This document shows positions 1-11,011 of a stretch of DNA of 64,000 bases, piece by piece. How positions within the stretch are numbered: position 1 is the first letter of the stretch; the number at the start of each line of letters is the position of its first letter. Under the pieces are notes generated by a model that saw nothing but the letters and a program-made list of their open reading frames with translations, made no database searches and was not told the origin of the DNA. Source of the stretch: Coccinella septempunctata (lineage: Eukaryota > Arthropoda > Insecta > Coleoptera > Coccinellidae); assembly GCF_907165205.1 (NCBI RefSeq), contig NC_058191.1:18602501-18666500 (forward strand), given 5' to 3'. Both the position numbers and the translations under genes were made by a program.

Positions 1-500
1 AAATAGCCCTATGCGAGTGGAGCAGTTCAGGACGGTTACGCCAGTACTCCAGGACCTTTTGCCTTATCCAGCTGTTGTTCCGGTTCCTGATCAAGGAATT
101 GGAAATTCCTATACTAGGTTCCGGGCCAATAAGCGTTGATGTTGCGCCTTCTTTGGCTAGATCATCCGATACATCGTTGCCTCTGAAGCCAGAGTGTCCA
201 GGTACCCAAATCAGTTGCAGTCTGTTTAAACTTCCCAATTTGGAACGTTTAGATCTGCATTCAAATACCTGTGCCGAGTTGCATTTGTCTGCTGCGGGAG
301 ATTTAATCGCAGCTTGACTATCCGTTAGGATTTTTATTGACCTACCCGCCCAACCAATGTTAAGCAAATGGCTGGCGTATAGATCAATGGCGAAGATTTC
401 TGCCTGAAATGCTGTCGTCGACTTTCCCAGAATGGCACTGAGTTCTGTCAGCGGTCTACGACTGTAGACTCCGGCTCCAGATCCCAAGGAAAGGAGTAAG
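1..500 (-). pseudogene. RNase H domain of a non-LTR retrotransposon ORF2, partial
   Basis: The minus strand stays open from about 500 to the window edge and reads as a retroelement RNase H domain. In order it shows AFQAEIFAI with the first acidic residue, ILTDSQAA with the second, and IWVPGHSGFRGND with the conserved His and Asp. RNase H removes the RNA strand of the RNA/DNA hybrid during retrotransposition. An RNase H tail after the reverse transcriptase is typical of the I, R1, LOA and some Jockey-group elements. I cannot choose among these without the RT, which should lie upstream at higher coordinates but is absent, so the fragment is truncated near 500. It runs off the left edge. No stop is visible inside the fragment, so it may be fairly young. 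Confidence 0.85.
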
Positions 501-766
501 CACGATAACAAAAACACGACTTTTTAGAATATAATATGTACTTTTGGTAACGAAGAGTATGATATTTCAGATTCAGTTTTCAATTTTATATATGTACCTA
601 CTTGATGGTTTGCATCATATGTTTTTTGCACATGAATCGATTTTTATTTCATTCTATGTTACTATATGGGAATAGTACATTCTGTTAAGACCTGGACCAA
701 CATTGGATATTTGGTGGAAGTTGCCTGAACAGCTAATGGAGATTAACTCAACCGTTTAATGGGTGT
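501..766. other. No gene seen; AT-rich spacer
   Basis: I see no coding similarity or structured repeat between the RNase H fragment and the inverted repeat that follows. Confidence 0.5.
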
Positions 767-870
767 AAACTGAGCTAGTTATGGACTTCATATAGACTTC
801 AAATGAACCAATACATAAATTCATTCAACTGATTCAGTGTCGATTTGAGGTTCATAACTAGCCCAGTTTT
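767..870. repeat. Imperfect inverted repeat, MITE-like hairpin
   Basis: The left arm AAACTGAGCTAGTTATGGAC at 767 is matched in inverse by TAACTAGCCCAGTTTT ending at 870, with two mismatches over about 24 bp and a spacer of about 55 bp. This is the form of a short palindromic MITE remnant. No target duplication is evident. Confidence 0.5.
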
Positions 871-897
871 CATCTAAAAAGGTCCAGTTAATAGCCA

Positions 898-1139
898 TCA
901 GCTCTGCAGGCAATATCCATCGAATGTCCATTGTTGGTCCATTTCAGTACAATTCATGTCCGAAATACATTCATATTGGACCAAATATGGACATCCAAAT
1001 TGGTGACAACGGATATCCATGGGATATCCAATGGATGTCCTTTGTCCGTCAACGGACGTCCTTTGGATATTGGATATTGTCCAATGGATATCCAAATCAT
1101 GCAATCCAGACATCCATCGGATGTCCTTGTGTTTATTGG
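898..1139. repeat. Cluster of short near-palindromic words (GGATATCC / TGGATGTCC type)
   Basis: The stretch is built from variants of 8-12 bp words such as GGATATCCA, TGGATGTCC, GGACGTCC and TGGATATTGG in both orientations. Because the words are self-complementary, open frames appear on both strands; I treat none as coding. A similar cluster with TGGACGTACA-type words lies at 9960-10175. Such word-rich blocks occur in subterminal parts of DNA transposons, but I see no transposase here. Confidence 0.55.
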
Positions 1140-1277
1140 GAAAACATCGCGAAACTCAAACGTGTCTGTTTCAGATGTTTGAAGAGTGGGCATATAATGA
1201 AACACGGAAGATCAAAAGTGAAATGCTCTAAGTGCGGTAAGCCATACTTGATAATGAAATATAATCTGACAGTTTGA
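1140..1277 (+). pseudogene. BEL/Pao-type gag zinc-knuckle remnant
   Basis: The plus frame ending at 1277 contains CFRCLKSGH followed by CSKCGKPY, the paired zinc knuckle arrangement seen in gag proteins of BEL/Pao LTR retrotransposons, where it helps bind genomic RNA. The final Cys of the first knuckle is lost and the frame stops right after the second, so only about 40 codons remain. The frame upstream of 1140 belongs to the palindromic-word block. The family assignment rests on the knuckle pattern alone. Confidence 0.5.
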
Positions 1278-1758
1278 GCAAGCCGAAACAAATAAATTGA
1301 CCATGAAAGTCACAAAAGCAGTTATCTCCTCTCCTGAGCTTCAAATTTTTTCCGCATTCATTTAAAAGTTGTAGAGCATAACATTTCCTACAAATTTTGT
1401 TTCGAGCAATTTTTTCTACATTCAAACGTTTTTGAGATATATGGCGATTAATGTACATTAGACTGGGTTTCTACCTCGACTTCTACATTGATGTTGGCCT
1501 TTGGTATGTGTGGCTGAGCTCCTCGCTCTTATCTCCCTCTAACTCGAAAATGGTTAAAAGTAGGCAAAATTGCTTCAGACGGAAGTTGTATAATACTTTC
1601 ATTATGAATACAAAAACGATTAGAGGTACAGGCAAGGAGATATTCGAAAAAAATGCATTTTCATCATCTTCAAGTGTCAGATTAAAAAAAAAACCCTGAT
1701 TAGTGTCAGATCAATGGATAAACACGTCTACAACACCAAGATTAACCATCTGTATGAA

Positions 1759-1806
1759 AATCTGACACGCTCGAGTATGTACAAGTAACGATTTGTTTTA
1801 CATTCT
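1759..1806 (+). repeat. Copy 1 of dispersed AATCTGACACGYTCGAG repeat
   Basis: The segment begins AATCTGACACGCTCGAGTAT and ends in a T-rich run. A close copy lies at 7044-7091 and a shorter one (17 bp core) at 6912-6928, so the repeat flanks the gypsy insertion on both sides. This suggests the LTR element landed in a pre-existing repeat cluster. Confidence 0.6.
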
Positions 1807-1825
1807 AAAAGGACCGCTGTGACTT

Positions 1826-2044
1826 TGTAAGGTAATAAGAAGAATAATTTATGTTCAATGTTCTAATTGATATAATGTATCATGCGCAATGCAAAATGAT
1901 AATGACGGTGACCACGAGGTACGATTAGTTAGATAGAGAGATTGATTGAGAGAAGTGCTGTAGTCAGAAAGACAAATAAATTACGAATTTTAAATTAGTT
2001 GTTTAATATAAAATTATTCAACTCTACTGATCAATCACCTTACA
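1826..2044 (+). repeat. 5' LTR of the gypsy element
   Basis: This 219 bp segment starts TGTAAGGTAATAAG and ends CACCTTACA, so its ends form an inverted TGTAAGGT/ACCTTACA pair. It matches 6622-6837 over its full length with a few substitutions and a 3 bp length difference. In this family the LTR carries promoter and polyadenylation signals; an AATAAA hexamer is present near its right third. Confidence 0.93.
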
Positions 2045-2062
2045 TGGTGTCAGGTGTTAAAA
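2045..2062 (+). other. tRNA primer binding site
   Basis: The bases directly after the left LTR read TGGTGTCAGGTGTT. A TGGTGTCAGG start fits the complement of a tRNA 3' end, most likely tRNA-Leu. The amino-acid assignment is an inference from family knowledge. Confidence 0.7.
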
Positions 2063-2076
2063 TTCATCAAGAAGAA

Positions 2077-4605
2077 ATGGATACTCTAAGAATTCCACCG
2101 ACGATGAATTTCTAGCATGGTAACATAGCGAAGAACTGGAGCACGTGGTTCCAACAATTCGAGATTTTTATTCTCGCTTCTGGAAAATCAGATGCAGAAG
2201 AATCGGTAAAAATTGCCACATTCTTAAATTTAATTGGAGAGGAAGGAGTTCAAATATTTAATACCTTCAATGTTCAACTTGATAAGGCGAAGTTGAATGA
2301 TGTAAAAAAGAAATTCGACACATATTGTGAACCAAAAAAAAACTTGGTATTCGAAAGATACAAGTTTCTGCAATGCAATCAGAAGGAAGATCAAACGATG
2401 TCACAGTATATTACTGAATTAAAATCACTGGCTGCTTCGTGTGAATATCAAGAACAGGAGAATATCATCAGGGACAGAATCGTTATGGGTATATTGGACC
2501 AGGACTTACGAGAAAAACTTTTTCAAGTTGAGAAGCTCACTTTGGCGAAGACTGAAGACATTTGCAGGGTCTATGAGCAGAACAAGAAACAGGTGCAGGA
2601 GATGAATGACAAACCCTCAACATCAGTCGATGTTGTCAGATCCCGAAGGAATGACAAGATAAGTTTAAAACTTTCTAAAAAAAATTACAAAAACAATTAT
2701 AATTATAATAAACGTGAACGCAAAAAGTGTCATAAATGTGATAGTATTCATGACTTTGGTAAATGCCCAGCATTTGGAAAATTGTGCTCTTTATGTAAAA
2801 AGAAAAATCATTTTGCATCTTGTTGTTTTAAAAAAAGAAACAATCATAAAAATGTTAATGATTCCATGAAAAATGTGAATGATATTGATATTCAATACTT
2901 TTCAGACAGTGATGATGATTTTTTCATTGACAATGTAGATTTATTATATAACTGTGAAAATGCAAAACAAATAGATGAATTAGGTAATAATATCAAAAAA
3001 TTTGAATTATTAGAGGATATAATTATTAATGGTAAATTGGTTTGCTTCAAAATAGATACAGGTGCAGAATGCAATGTTCTTCCCGTTGAAGCCTTGGAAA
3101 CTGTTGATCCAGTGGCAAAGATCACACCTCAAAATGTAATTTTGACAGCCTATAATGGAAACAAGCTTCAAGTCAAGGGGTCCACAAAGTTGGATTGTGT
3201 GTTTCGTGGTAAGATTCACCGTCTGAAATTTTATATTGTGAAGAATGGTGGTAAGCCAATTTTAGGATTGAGATCTATATTAAATTTGAATTTATTGAAA
3301 GTGATTGATAGTGTATCTCAAGAATCCAATTTTCTCTCTCAGGGTGAAGTTATTTTTACTTCTAAAGAAATTGTATTACAGAAATACTCTGAAGTTTTTG
3401 GGGGATTGGGATGTTTTCCTGGTAAACCCTATAAGTTCGTTTTGAAAGATGATTGTAAACCTTGTGTTTTCCCTGCTAGACGAATTCCCAAGAGACTCTT
3501 ACCTGAATTTGAAAAATGTTTGAATAAACTAGAAAAAGAAGGTGTTATTTGCAAACAAATAGAACCAACTGATTGGGTAAATAACATTGTTGTAACTGAA
3601 AAAAGTGATAAAAGTTTGAGAATTTGCCTAGACCCAACTGTTTTGAATGAATATATTAAAAGGGAACATTTCCAGATACCATCACCCAATGAATTATTAG
3701 CATACCTCAACAAAATTTTTCTCAATTTTAGATCTTAAGGATTCTTTTTATCAGATTAAGTTAGATAAATTTTCTTCAGAACTCACAACTTTTGCTACTC
3801 ATTTAGGGAGATATAGGTTTTTGAGATTACCTTTCGGTATAAACACTGCAGCTGAGGTTTTTCAGAGACAAAACACTCTTGTTTTTGGTGATATTCTTGG
3901 CAATAAAATATACATAGATGACTTAATTATTTCAGGTAGTACAGAACAAGAGCATGATGTAGTTTTAAAAAAAGTTTTAGATAGGGCTAAGAAACTTGGG
4001 ATCACTTTCAACAAAAATAAATTTCAGTTAATCTAAAAGAGTTTCTTGGCGAATATAATACAACTTTAATAACATCCAGCCCGAACTACCCTCGAGGCAA
4101 CGGGTTAGCTGAAAAATGTGTAAACATTTGCAAAAATATGTTGAAGAAATGTCAAGCTGAGGGAGGAAATCTGGATTTTTATCTTTTAAAGTATAGAAAT
4201 ACTCCAATATCAGGTATTGGCTTGTCACCGGCCCAAATACTTTTCAATAGACGTTTGAAAGACAATCTACCAACTGTGGATACCTTGCTTGAACCCAAAC
4301 TAATAAAAAAACAAGAATTGCATAATACTTTAAAATTGCGTCAACAGAAACAAAAATTCTTCTATGATAAACATACACAAAATTTGCCAGAAGGAAAAGT
4401 TGGTAGTAAAGTGGTGTTCAAATTGAATGACGAGTGGGAGAATGGTATTATTTCAAAAAATTGTGACGAACCAAGATCTTTTATAATTAAGGATGAGTCA
4501 GGTAAATTGTATAGACGAAACAGGCAACATTTAACTGTTAAAAAAGAAACACCAACCAGGGAACCTTACTTTTTAAGAAGTTCTGTTCATGATACATGCA
4601 ATTGA
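2077..4605 (+). pseudogene. gag-pol of the gypsy element, broken
   Basis: The polyprotein opens at ATG 2077 but meets an in-frame TAG at 2113; the same frame is then open to 3738. Gag comes first, then paired zinc knuckles (CHKCDSIHDFGKC, CSLCKKKNHFASCC, about 2737-2826). An aspartic protease follows with catalytic DTGA at about 3055 and a later ILGL. The RT N-terminus reaches about 3738, where a one-base shift moves RT into another frame carrying LRLPFG and the active-site YIDD (about 3910). At about 4036 RT is fused to the late integrase core, with GNGLAEK holding the catalytic Glu, and its C-terminal domain, which ends at 4605. RT thumb, RNase H and the early integrase are missing. It cannot make a working enzyme set. 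Confidence 0.9.
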
Positions 4606-4662
4606 AATTTTGTGAACCTTTGTGTACATATGTATTTGATAGCTTATGTAAGATTATATTAT
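4606..4662 (+). other. 3' untranslated part of the gypsy element, left of the nested insertion
   Basis: The sequence lies between the integrase stop and the first copy of the 12 bp target duplication. It resumes after 6543 and leads into the purine tract. Confidence 0.6.
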
Positions 4663-4674
4663 AAGACATTCTGT

Positions 4675-6531
4675 CATTCATTCATTCATTGCTGTATCCC
4701 GTTACCGGGAATGAATCTACAAAAAGAAGAAGAAAAAAAAAATTCGAACAGACTTGTAACTTCTTAGTTCTAGTTGCGACTGTGTGCCCTCCTGTGACTA
4801 AAGAGACCCAACCGTGACCTGCAGATCCTTCCACACTCAGGGCATGGATAGTCTCCAACCAGATCTGGCCGCCGCTGTATCCTTCTCGATTCTCCACTGT
4901 AACTGTGGACCAAAGACCTCCACTGTGACCTGTCTAACGCTAGTTGTTCCCAGTTATGATTAGCATTAACTGATTTTAGGGATTGATGTAGTGTATCCTT
5001 AAACCGCTTATACTGGCCTCCTGGTTTCCGGGCTCCCTCAGTGAGTTCGCCGTATAGAGCTATTTTGGGGAGTCTTGTGTCTTGCATCCTCAGAATGTGG
5101 CCGCTCCATCTGAGTCGGGCCCTCGTTACTTGAGTCTCAATTGTTGTACAACTCGCGCGCTGCAAGACTTCTGCATTCGAAACTTTGTGGAACCATCTGA
5201 TGTGCATTATCTGTCTTAGATGACGTTGCTGCGTCTGTTTAAGCTGTTTAATATGTCGCCTGTAGGGAGTCCAGCTTTCGCTTCCGTAAAGAAGCGTTGG
5301 GAGGACCACTGCTCTGTAAACAGCTGTCTTGGTCTTCAGATTGATGTCGTGATTTTGGAACACTCTGTCCTTCAGCTTCCAGAATGCCCGTGATGCCGAA
5401 TTGATACGGTTGTGTATTTCCGTGTCAAGGTTAGCCCTACTATTTATGAAGCTTCCCAAGTATTTGAACTGCTCAACCTGTTCTAGAGTTTCATTGTCCA
5501 GGCTGATATCTGTTTGAAGGCTTTCTGGCGGACTTACCAGGATTTTGGTCTTGTCAATATTGAGTCTAAGGCCTAAAGCTTCGTATATATGTTTATAGGT
5601 GTCCATCATTATCTGTAGATCCTCTGAGCTGCTAGCGATGAGTGAACAGTCGTCTGCATATTGAAGTTCCGTGATAAACTTGGTACGGGTTTTTGCTCTG
5701 AGGCGCTTCAGGTTAAACAGGCCTCCATCAAATCTGAATCTTATCGCAACACCTCTTACGGGCATGCTCATGTCAGCAATTATCGATACAGCTATGGCGA
5801 AAATATTGAACAGTAAAGGCGCTAATACGCAGCCTTGTTTTATTCCAGAGTTGGTTGAGAAATGGTCGGTTGTAGAGCCATTATGCTGTATTCTAGCGGT
5901 GTTGTTGGTATGAAGGCTTTTACACACTGCTAGGAATTTTTCGGGTACTCCTAGACGTGCCATGATTTTCCAGAGCGCTCTCCGATTCACCGAGTCGAAT
6001 GCCTTGCTTAAATCGATGAAGGCTGTATAAATCCTTGATTGTTGTTCACGGGCCTTTTCTTGTAGCTGTCGAAGTGTAAAAATTAGGTCCACCGTACCTC
6101 GATTTGGTCGAAAGCCGCACTGGGATTCAGGTAAAAGCCTCTCTAAGAATGGAACCAGACGATTAGCCATAATCTTCGAGAGAATTTTACCGGCCACATT
6201 AAGCAACGATATGCCCCTGTAATTGTTGCAATTCGACGTATCGCCTTTGTTCTTATAGAGGTTGATAACTAAAGCGTCTCTGAAGTCTTGTGGCACATCT
6301 CCCTGTTCCCAGATCTTGCGGAATAGTATTAGGAGACTATTGACAATGTCCTCATCCAAGGCTTTGAATATCTCCGCCGGAATGCCGTCTAGACCAGGGG
6401 ACTTATCATTTTTCATATTTTTAATCGCGCTTATGATTTCCGACATTGAAATTTCGTCATCAAGCGATGTCATCGGACTATACGCGGGAAGCAGTTCTAA
6501 AATGGATAAATCCGAGTCTATATTTTGATTC
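4675..6531 (-). mobile_element. 5'-truncated non-LTR retrotransposon nested in the gypsy 3' region
   Basis: A 12 bp direct repeat, AAGACATTCTGT, lies at 4663-4674 and 6532-6543, exactly bracketing the insert. The minus-strand 3' end carries a short ATGA-type microsatellite tail (about 4675-4692) and no polyA, as in RTE-like and related elements. The 5' end is cut inside the region before the RT, so endonuclease sequence is missing. Truncation by incomplete reverse transcription is the usual cause. The insert splits the gypsy element between its integrase stop and its purine tract, so it is the younger of the two. Confidence 0.92.
4770..6531 (-). CDS. Reverse transcriptase of the nested non-LTR element, N-terminally truncated
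   Basis: A long uninterrupted minus-strand frame covers the RT. Recognisable blocks are DKSPGLDGIPAEIF, NNYRGISLLN, FIDLSKAFDSVNR with the first catalytic Asp, SGIKQGCVLAPLLF and LQYADDCSLIA with the catalytic Asp pair. The C-terminal part has YLGSFI, LLYGSESW and a closing zinc-finger-like motif CPECGR with SRLGLFSHRRAH. The C-terminal C2H2-like finger resembles RTE-like endonuclease-RT proteins, but the clade is not settled. The frame also stays open about 40 bases past 6531 into gypsy sequence, so the ATG at 6572 is fortuitous. No stop or shift is seen, so this copy looks recent. Confidence 0.85.
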
Positions 6532-6610
6532 AAGACATTCTGTATAGCATAGATGTAGATTATGTAAAACATTCTGTATATTATCTATAGGTAAAGATGT
6601 TTGTGATCTT

Positions 6611-6621
6611 ATAGGAGGGGA
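6611..6621 (+). other. Polypurine tract of the gypsy element
   Basis: The run ataggagggga abuts the start of the right LTR, the position where plus-strand DNA synthesis is primed in LTR retrotransposons. Confidence 0.75.
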
Positions 6622-6837
6622 TGTGAGGTAGTAAGAAGAATAATTTATGTTCAATGTTCTAATTGATATAATGTATCATGCGCAATGCAAAATGATAATG
6701 ACGGTGACAACGAGGTAGGATTAGTTAGATAGAGAGATTGATTGAGAGAAGTGCTGTAGTCAGAGAGACAAATAAATTACGAATTTTAAATTAGTTGTTT
6801 AATACAAAATTATTCAACTCTACTGATCTACCTTACA
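6622..6837 (+). repeat. 3' LTR of the gypsy element
   Basis: This 216 bp segment starts TGTGAGGTAGTAAG and ends CTACCTTACA. It pairs with the left LTR and is followed directly by the ACTT duplication. Confidence 0.93.
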
Positions 6838-6911
6838 ACTTTGCGTCACGTCCAAATTGTCAGTCTCTCGAAAAGTAGCTTCCTTTGGGCCCAATTAACA
6901 TATCCTTCAAA

Positions 6912-7091
6912 AATCTGACACGTTCGAGAATTTTTTTTTTTTACCTTTTTCAACTCGTCCGTTGAAGAGCCAGCCCCACCTCGCAACCTGTCAGATGAGC
7001 GTGAATTCATTATCAGAGACACGTAGGGCATATACAATATCTTAATCTGACACGCTCGAGTATGTACACCTGACGATTTTTTTTACATCTT
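6912..7091 (+). repeat. Copies 2 and 3 of the AATCTGACACGYTCGAG repeat
   Basis: The 17 bp core appears at 6912-6928. A longer copy at 7044-7091 shares the CGAGTATGTACA extension and the T-rich tail with the copy at 1759-1806 on the other side of the gypsy element. Confidence 0.6.
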
Positions 7092-8327
7092 CGAGAACCT
7101 GCATACGCTTTCCCCACCGCTGAAAGTGCATACTTCATAGAACCTTTTTTTCATACTATCTAATCTTCAAAATCCACTAGGTTTCCACGACGCTCGAGTA
7201 AATCTCGATTTAGCATCGTCTGCTCCCCAACTAGAATGTGTATGCAAAGATATACCCTTGTATTGCTACCATGTCAGTGTCTCGCCTCTCATTGAGAGTA
7301 GGTACACATACTGTGAAGTTGAAACCCAGATGTTCCGTCCTCTCATAATTATTTCCTTTTTTACTCTGGAACTTTCGTCTCAAAGACCGAAACCAAAGAT
7401 TATAATATAATCATTGACCGAAACATTTATTTTTTGGGTTACACTTCAGTGAAACACAGCGAAATACAGAATCAGAACAGAACATCTTAGAGAAACTTAT
7501 TAATCTGTAATCAGTGGATTTGGCCATGGACTCGACATATTTTTGTGTGTGTCTTGTTCTAGTTTCAGTGTGTTTGATAGTAACGATGAGCTAAGTAGAA
7601 GTTTTTATGGTTGAGGGAAGTGGCAAATTCACATGATGATAGTATGAATGATGTCATCTAATGGGTAGAAATGTTGAAAGATTTCAATGTTGAATGCCTA
7701 TAAGGACCACGAATGTTGTTTTTTGATTTCATTAGTTATAATAATAGGTTTGTTATTTTTTACGATAGTATGAATATAATAATATTCATACTATCGTAAA
7801 AAATCAATTGTTGTCTTTTCATATCCATGAATAATATTTATTATACGGGGACAACAATAAAAATTTGAAATGGAATTACCAGAAAATACCCAGAAATTCA
7901 ATTTTCGATGAATATTATCACCAAACTATTATAGTATGCTGATGTACTGATATGATATGACAACAGCACAATTTCAATGAAATAAATTTAGAGCCATTGT
8001 ACTGTGAGGCTATTCAGGGTTGTCGGAGTTGGCCAAAAGTATGAAGGATGACAGAATCAGAAAAGGAAATTCAACGTATCATTAACACACCTAAAAGAAT
8101 GGCCTGAACCTAATCTCAATAGACTTTCAAAATCAATGATAATCGGTTATATTCTTCCTGGTTCACGCTCAAGAAATTAACCTTCATTACAAGCAAAGCG
8201 CATTATTTGTCCATATTAATTCTTTCATTTACATGCGATGCGATGCAGATAAGAAACAAACGGACAAGCCAGATTGTGAAGCAGAGGCGCAATATCATCG
8301 CCCGGCGGCATTATCAGACATACATAC
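7092..8327. other. No gene seen; contains one strong palindrome
   Basis: Apart from the palindrome at 7755-7804 I see neither protein similarity nor a recognisable element end in this AT-rich stretch. Confidence 0.5.
7755..7804. repeat. 50 bp near-perfect AT-rich palindrome
   Basis: The halves ATTTTTTACGATAGTATGAA... and ...TTCATACTATCGTAAAAAAT are reverse complements with one mismatched pair near the centre and essentially no loop. It could extrude as a cruciform or be a very short MITE. Nothing nearby points to a function. Confidence 0.8.
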
Positions 8328-8366
8328 ATACATACAGGATGTTCATTGGACGTACATATAGGATGT

Positions 8367-9960
8367 AAGTAAGTAAGTAAGTATTTATTAATCCCTTAAG
8401 ACATATATAAATGTATGGGACAAGTCAGAAAAAAAAATAGCTACAAATTCATAATTGTATCATATCATGATACAACTTAAAATTATTACAAGAAAAGGAC
8501 ATAAAAATATAAATACAAATATTACATTGAATCAAGTTGAATCAAGTTGCTGATCACATAAATATTCATTAATACTGTAATAAGCCTTACGACTTAACAG
8601 AGATCTAATGGCTTTCTTGAAACGGATTGAACTTAAGGATTTGAAACAAGCTGGTAATTTATTATAGATTTTTATGACCTGATAAGTGGGTGAACGTTCA
8701 TATCTTGCTGTTTTGTGTTTAGGAAAAGTTAAAACTTCTACGTTCCGTGTATTGTAAGAGTGGTGACTAGATAATTTATCCATACTCTGAAATTTTTGTC
8801 TAATTAAGGTCAGCGACTTATATATGTAGATACAGGGTACAGTTAATATGCAATTATTAGTAAAGATAGGTTTGCAAGAGGATCTTGAGTTTACACCATA
8901 TATCATCCGCAACACTCTCTTTTGAGAAACAAAGACTCTATTTACATCCGATGAAACACCCCATAACAAAATATTATATGATATGTGGCTATATACAAGG
9001 CAGTAGTATAGGTTCATAAGATATTCACTTGAAAAGCAATGCTTCACCCGATAAATGGCGTAAAATGATGAATTTAGTTTTTTACATAGGATGTCAATAT
9101 GATAGCTCCATCTGAGATGTTCATCAATGTAGATACCCAAAAACTTAGTGGACTCGTCCGACCTAACTGTAGAGCCTAAGCAGCTGATCGTTAATTGCTC
9201 TCCCTCAGTTGCTTTGTTTCCGAAAGAAATAATTTTTGTTTTCTCTACGTTCAGGAGTAACGCGTTTTTACGACACCAAGCACTAAAATTATTGATGAGA
9301 CATTGACAGATGCTAACAAGCTGGGATGCGTCCGAAGCAGAAATAGCTACGGAAAAGTCATCCGCAAAAATCAACAACAATACAGACCTCAAGTAATCAG
9401 GCAGGTCGTTGATGAAGAGGACGAAAAGAAGTGGGCCCAATACCGATCCTTGGGGAACTCCGGATTTTAAATTATAATTTTGGCTATGAACATCATCGAC
9501 TTTTACTTTCATAGACCTACCAGATATGAAACTTATCAACCAATCAAGGAATGTACCTCGAAATCCCAAGTTATAGAATTTTTCTCTCATAAAACTGATG
9601 GAAAGAACGTCAAAGGCACAGGAAAGATCAAAGAACAGTCCTACAACAAAGCGACCTTCGTCTAGATTCTTATGGACGAACTCGATGAACTCGAACGGCC
9701 GGTCCTGAATCCATGTTGAGCATTAGAGACAAGATCGAACTTGTCTAAAAAAGTGGCAACTCTTTTCCGCACGATATTTTCAATAACCTTGGAGATTACA
9801 CTCAACAAAGATATCGGTCGATAGTTAGCAATATTATGAACGTCGGCTTTCTTTTTCAATACCGGGATAACTACTGCAGTTTTTAGAAGGGATGGAAAGG
9901 TACCGTTTGAAACTGACAGGTTGATAAGATGGGAAATGTGCTCGGAAAAGAATTCTATAG
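8367..9960 (-). mobile_element. CR1/Jockey-superclade non-LTR retrotransposon, 5'-truncated
   Basis: The minus-strand 3' end bears a CTTA microsatellite tail (about 8365-8383), preceded by an untranslated end and the RT C-terminus. The 5' end is cut within the RT at about 9960. Short palindromic words of the same type (TTGGACGTACA) occur on both sides, at about 8345 and after 9960, suggesting that it landed in a word cluster. I found no clear target duplication. Confidence 0.8.
8532..9960 (-). pseudogene. Reverse transcriptase of the CR1/Jockey-like element, frameshifted
   Basis: From high to low coordinates the frame reads VSNGTFPSLLKTAVVIP, NYRPISLLSVISK and AQHGFRTGRS. It then shifts by one base at about 9700 and resumes with GLFFDLSCAFD, SGVPQGSVLGPLLF and LLIFADDFSVAI, the catalytic Asp pair. 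FLGIYIDEHL and the C-terminal YSINEYL motif follow, ending at 8532. The lower part (about 9590-8532) is intact for 350 codons. The protein would copy element RNA at a nicked target site. Endonuclease and ORF1 are missing. Confidence 0.85.
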
Positions 9961-10175
9961 AAGACTTTGTACATTGGACTTAGATAAAGAATGTACAATG
10001 AACAAACATACAGGTACGTCCATTGTACATCCTGTATGTCCATATGATGTTAAAAACATTGAGATTCGGACATTCTCTGGTCCAATCTTTGTACATAACT
10101 GGACGTACAATGGATGTCGGTCATGTCTATTTTGTACGTCCAATGGACATTCAATGGATGTACATGTGCTGTGTG
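9960..10175. repeat. Second cluster of short palindromic words (TGGACGTACA type)
   Basis: The block carries many variants of TGTACATTGGAC, GGACGTACAATGG and ATGGATGTACATG in both orientations, much like 898-1139 but with a different core word. Open frames across it are by-products of the words. Confidence 0.55.
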
Positions 10176-11011
10176 GGGGACTTATTATGGTAGAACCGGA
10201 AACGGATAACGAAATTTTAGAAACGCTATGTACAGGTTATTTATTCAACCCGCACATTCAATCTGAAATAATCACAATAACAACCCGGCATTTTGGAAAA
10301 CGTTTTCGAATTATTGAATGAACTCATTCATATTGTACTACACTGAAAATTTCATCGAAATTGAATAATCCATACCAAAGTTAGGTATTCATAAAAGTGA
10401 AATAGGTTGAATCGTACAAATCACCCGGTAGAGTCTCAATGAAGGACCCCTGCCATAAACCAAATATATTGTTTGCAAACTGTCTCGATTAGTGCATACT
10501 TATCCTAAAATCGGACTGTCTCCTCCGGAATCACCTATTCCTTTTTGGTCACATACAAACATAGAAATATTCGGGATGAATCATTCATTTACTAGTTAAT
10601 AGAATGGAAGAGAAAAAAATTATCGTGTATTATGAATTGTCTGTGTACTAACATCATTGATTGTTTTTGTTGTGGCGCAAGCAGTATTTATGACTGGTAT
10701 TTTTCATAATACCTTGTCACTTGTCATTATATTATATTTTAATTTCATTGTTCCGACCATATTCCCACTTACGCACTCCGAAATTTGTTTTTGAATTACC
10801 TACTGATGTGATGCCATTGTTTTGATTTTTTCTTGATGTATCGCTTCTACATAAGCTGTTGAACTCGACTATTCGGCAAGTCTCATGGCATTTTGTACAT
10901 TATATTTTATGATAATGTTTCATTTTACTTCAAGGATCAAACATCAACAGACATGTCGACGACAAATAATATACAGTGTGATTCATAACTAATAATAATA
11001 AGAAGAATAAA
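10176..11011. other. No gene seen; ends in a TAA microsatellite
   Basis: There is no convincing coding signal. A short TAA run at about 10989-11001 borders the R4/Dong-like fragment that follows. A transposon-end-like string, GTGATTCATAACTA, lies just before it. Confidence 0.5.

Larger units (their letters stand above)
1826..6837 (+). mobile_element. Ty3/gypsy LTR retrotransposon, internally deleted, with nested non-LTR insertion
   Basis: The element is bounded by two LTRs (1826-2044 and 6622-6837) that start TGT and end ACA, and is flanked by the 4 bp duplication ACTT (1822-1825 and 6838-6841). A primer binding site follows the left LTR directly and a purine tract precedes the right LTR. 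The body holds gag, protease, part of reverse transcriptase and the C-terminal half of integrase. The rest of RT, RNase H and the front of integrase are deleted near 4036. A 1.86 kb non-LTR element sits at 4675-6531. The LTRs differ at a modest number of positions, which suggests a moderately old insertion. Confidence 0.93.

Noticed and set aside
9929..10321. 130-codon plus-strand frame
   Set aside because: Mostly made of the palindromic words; open on both strands.
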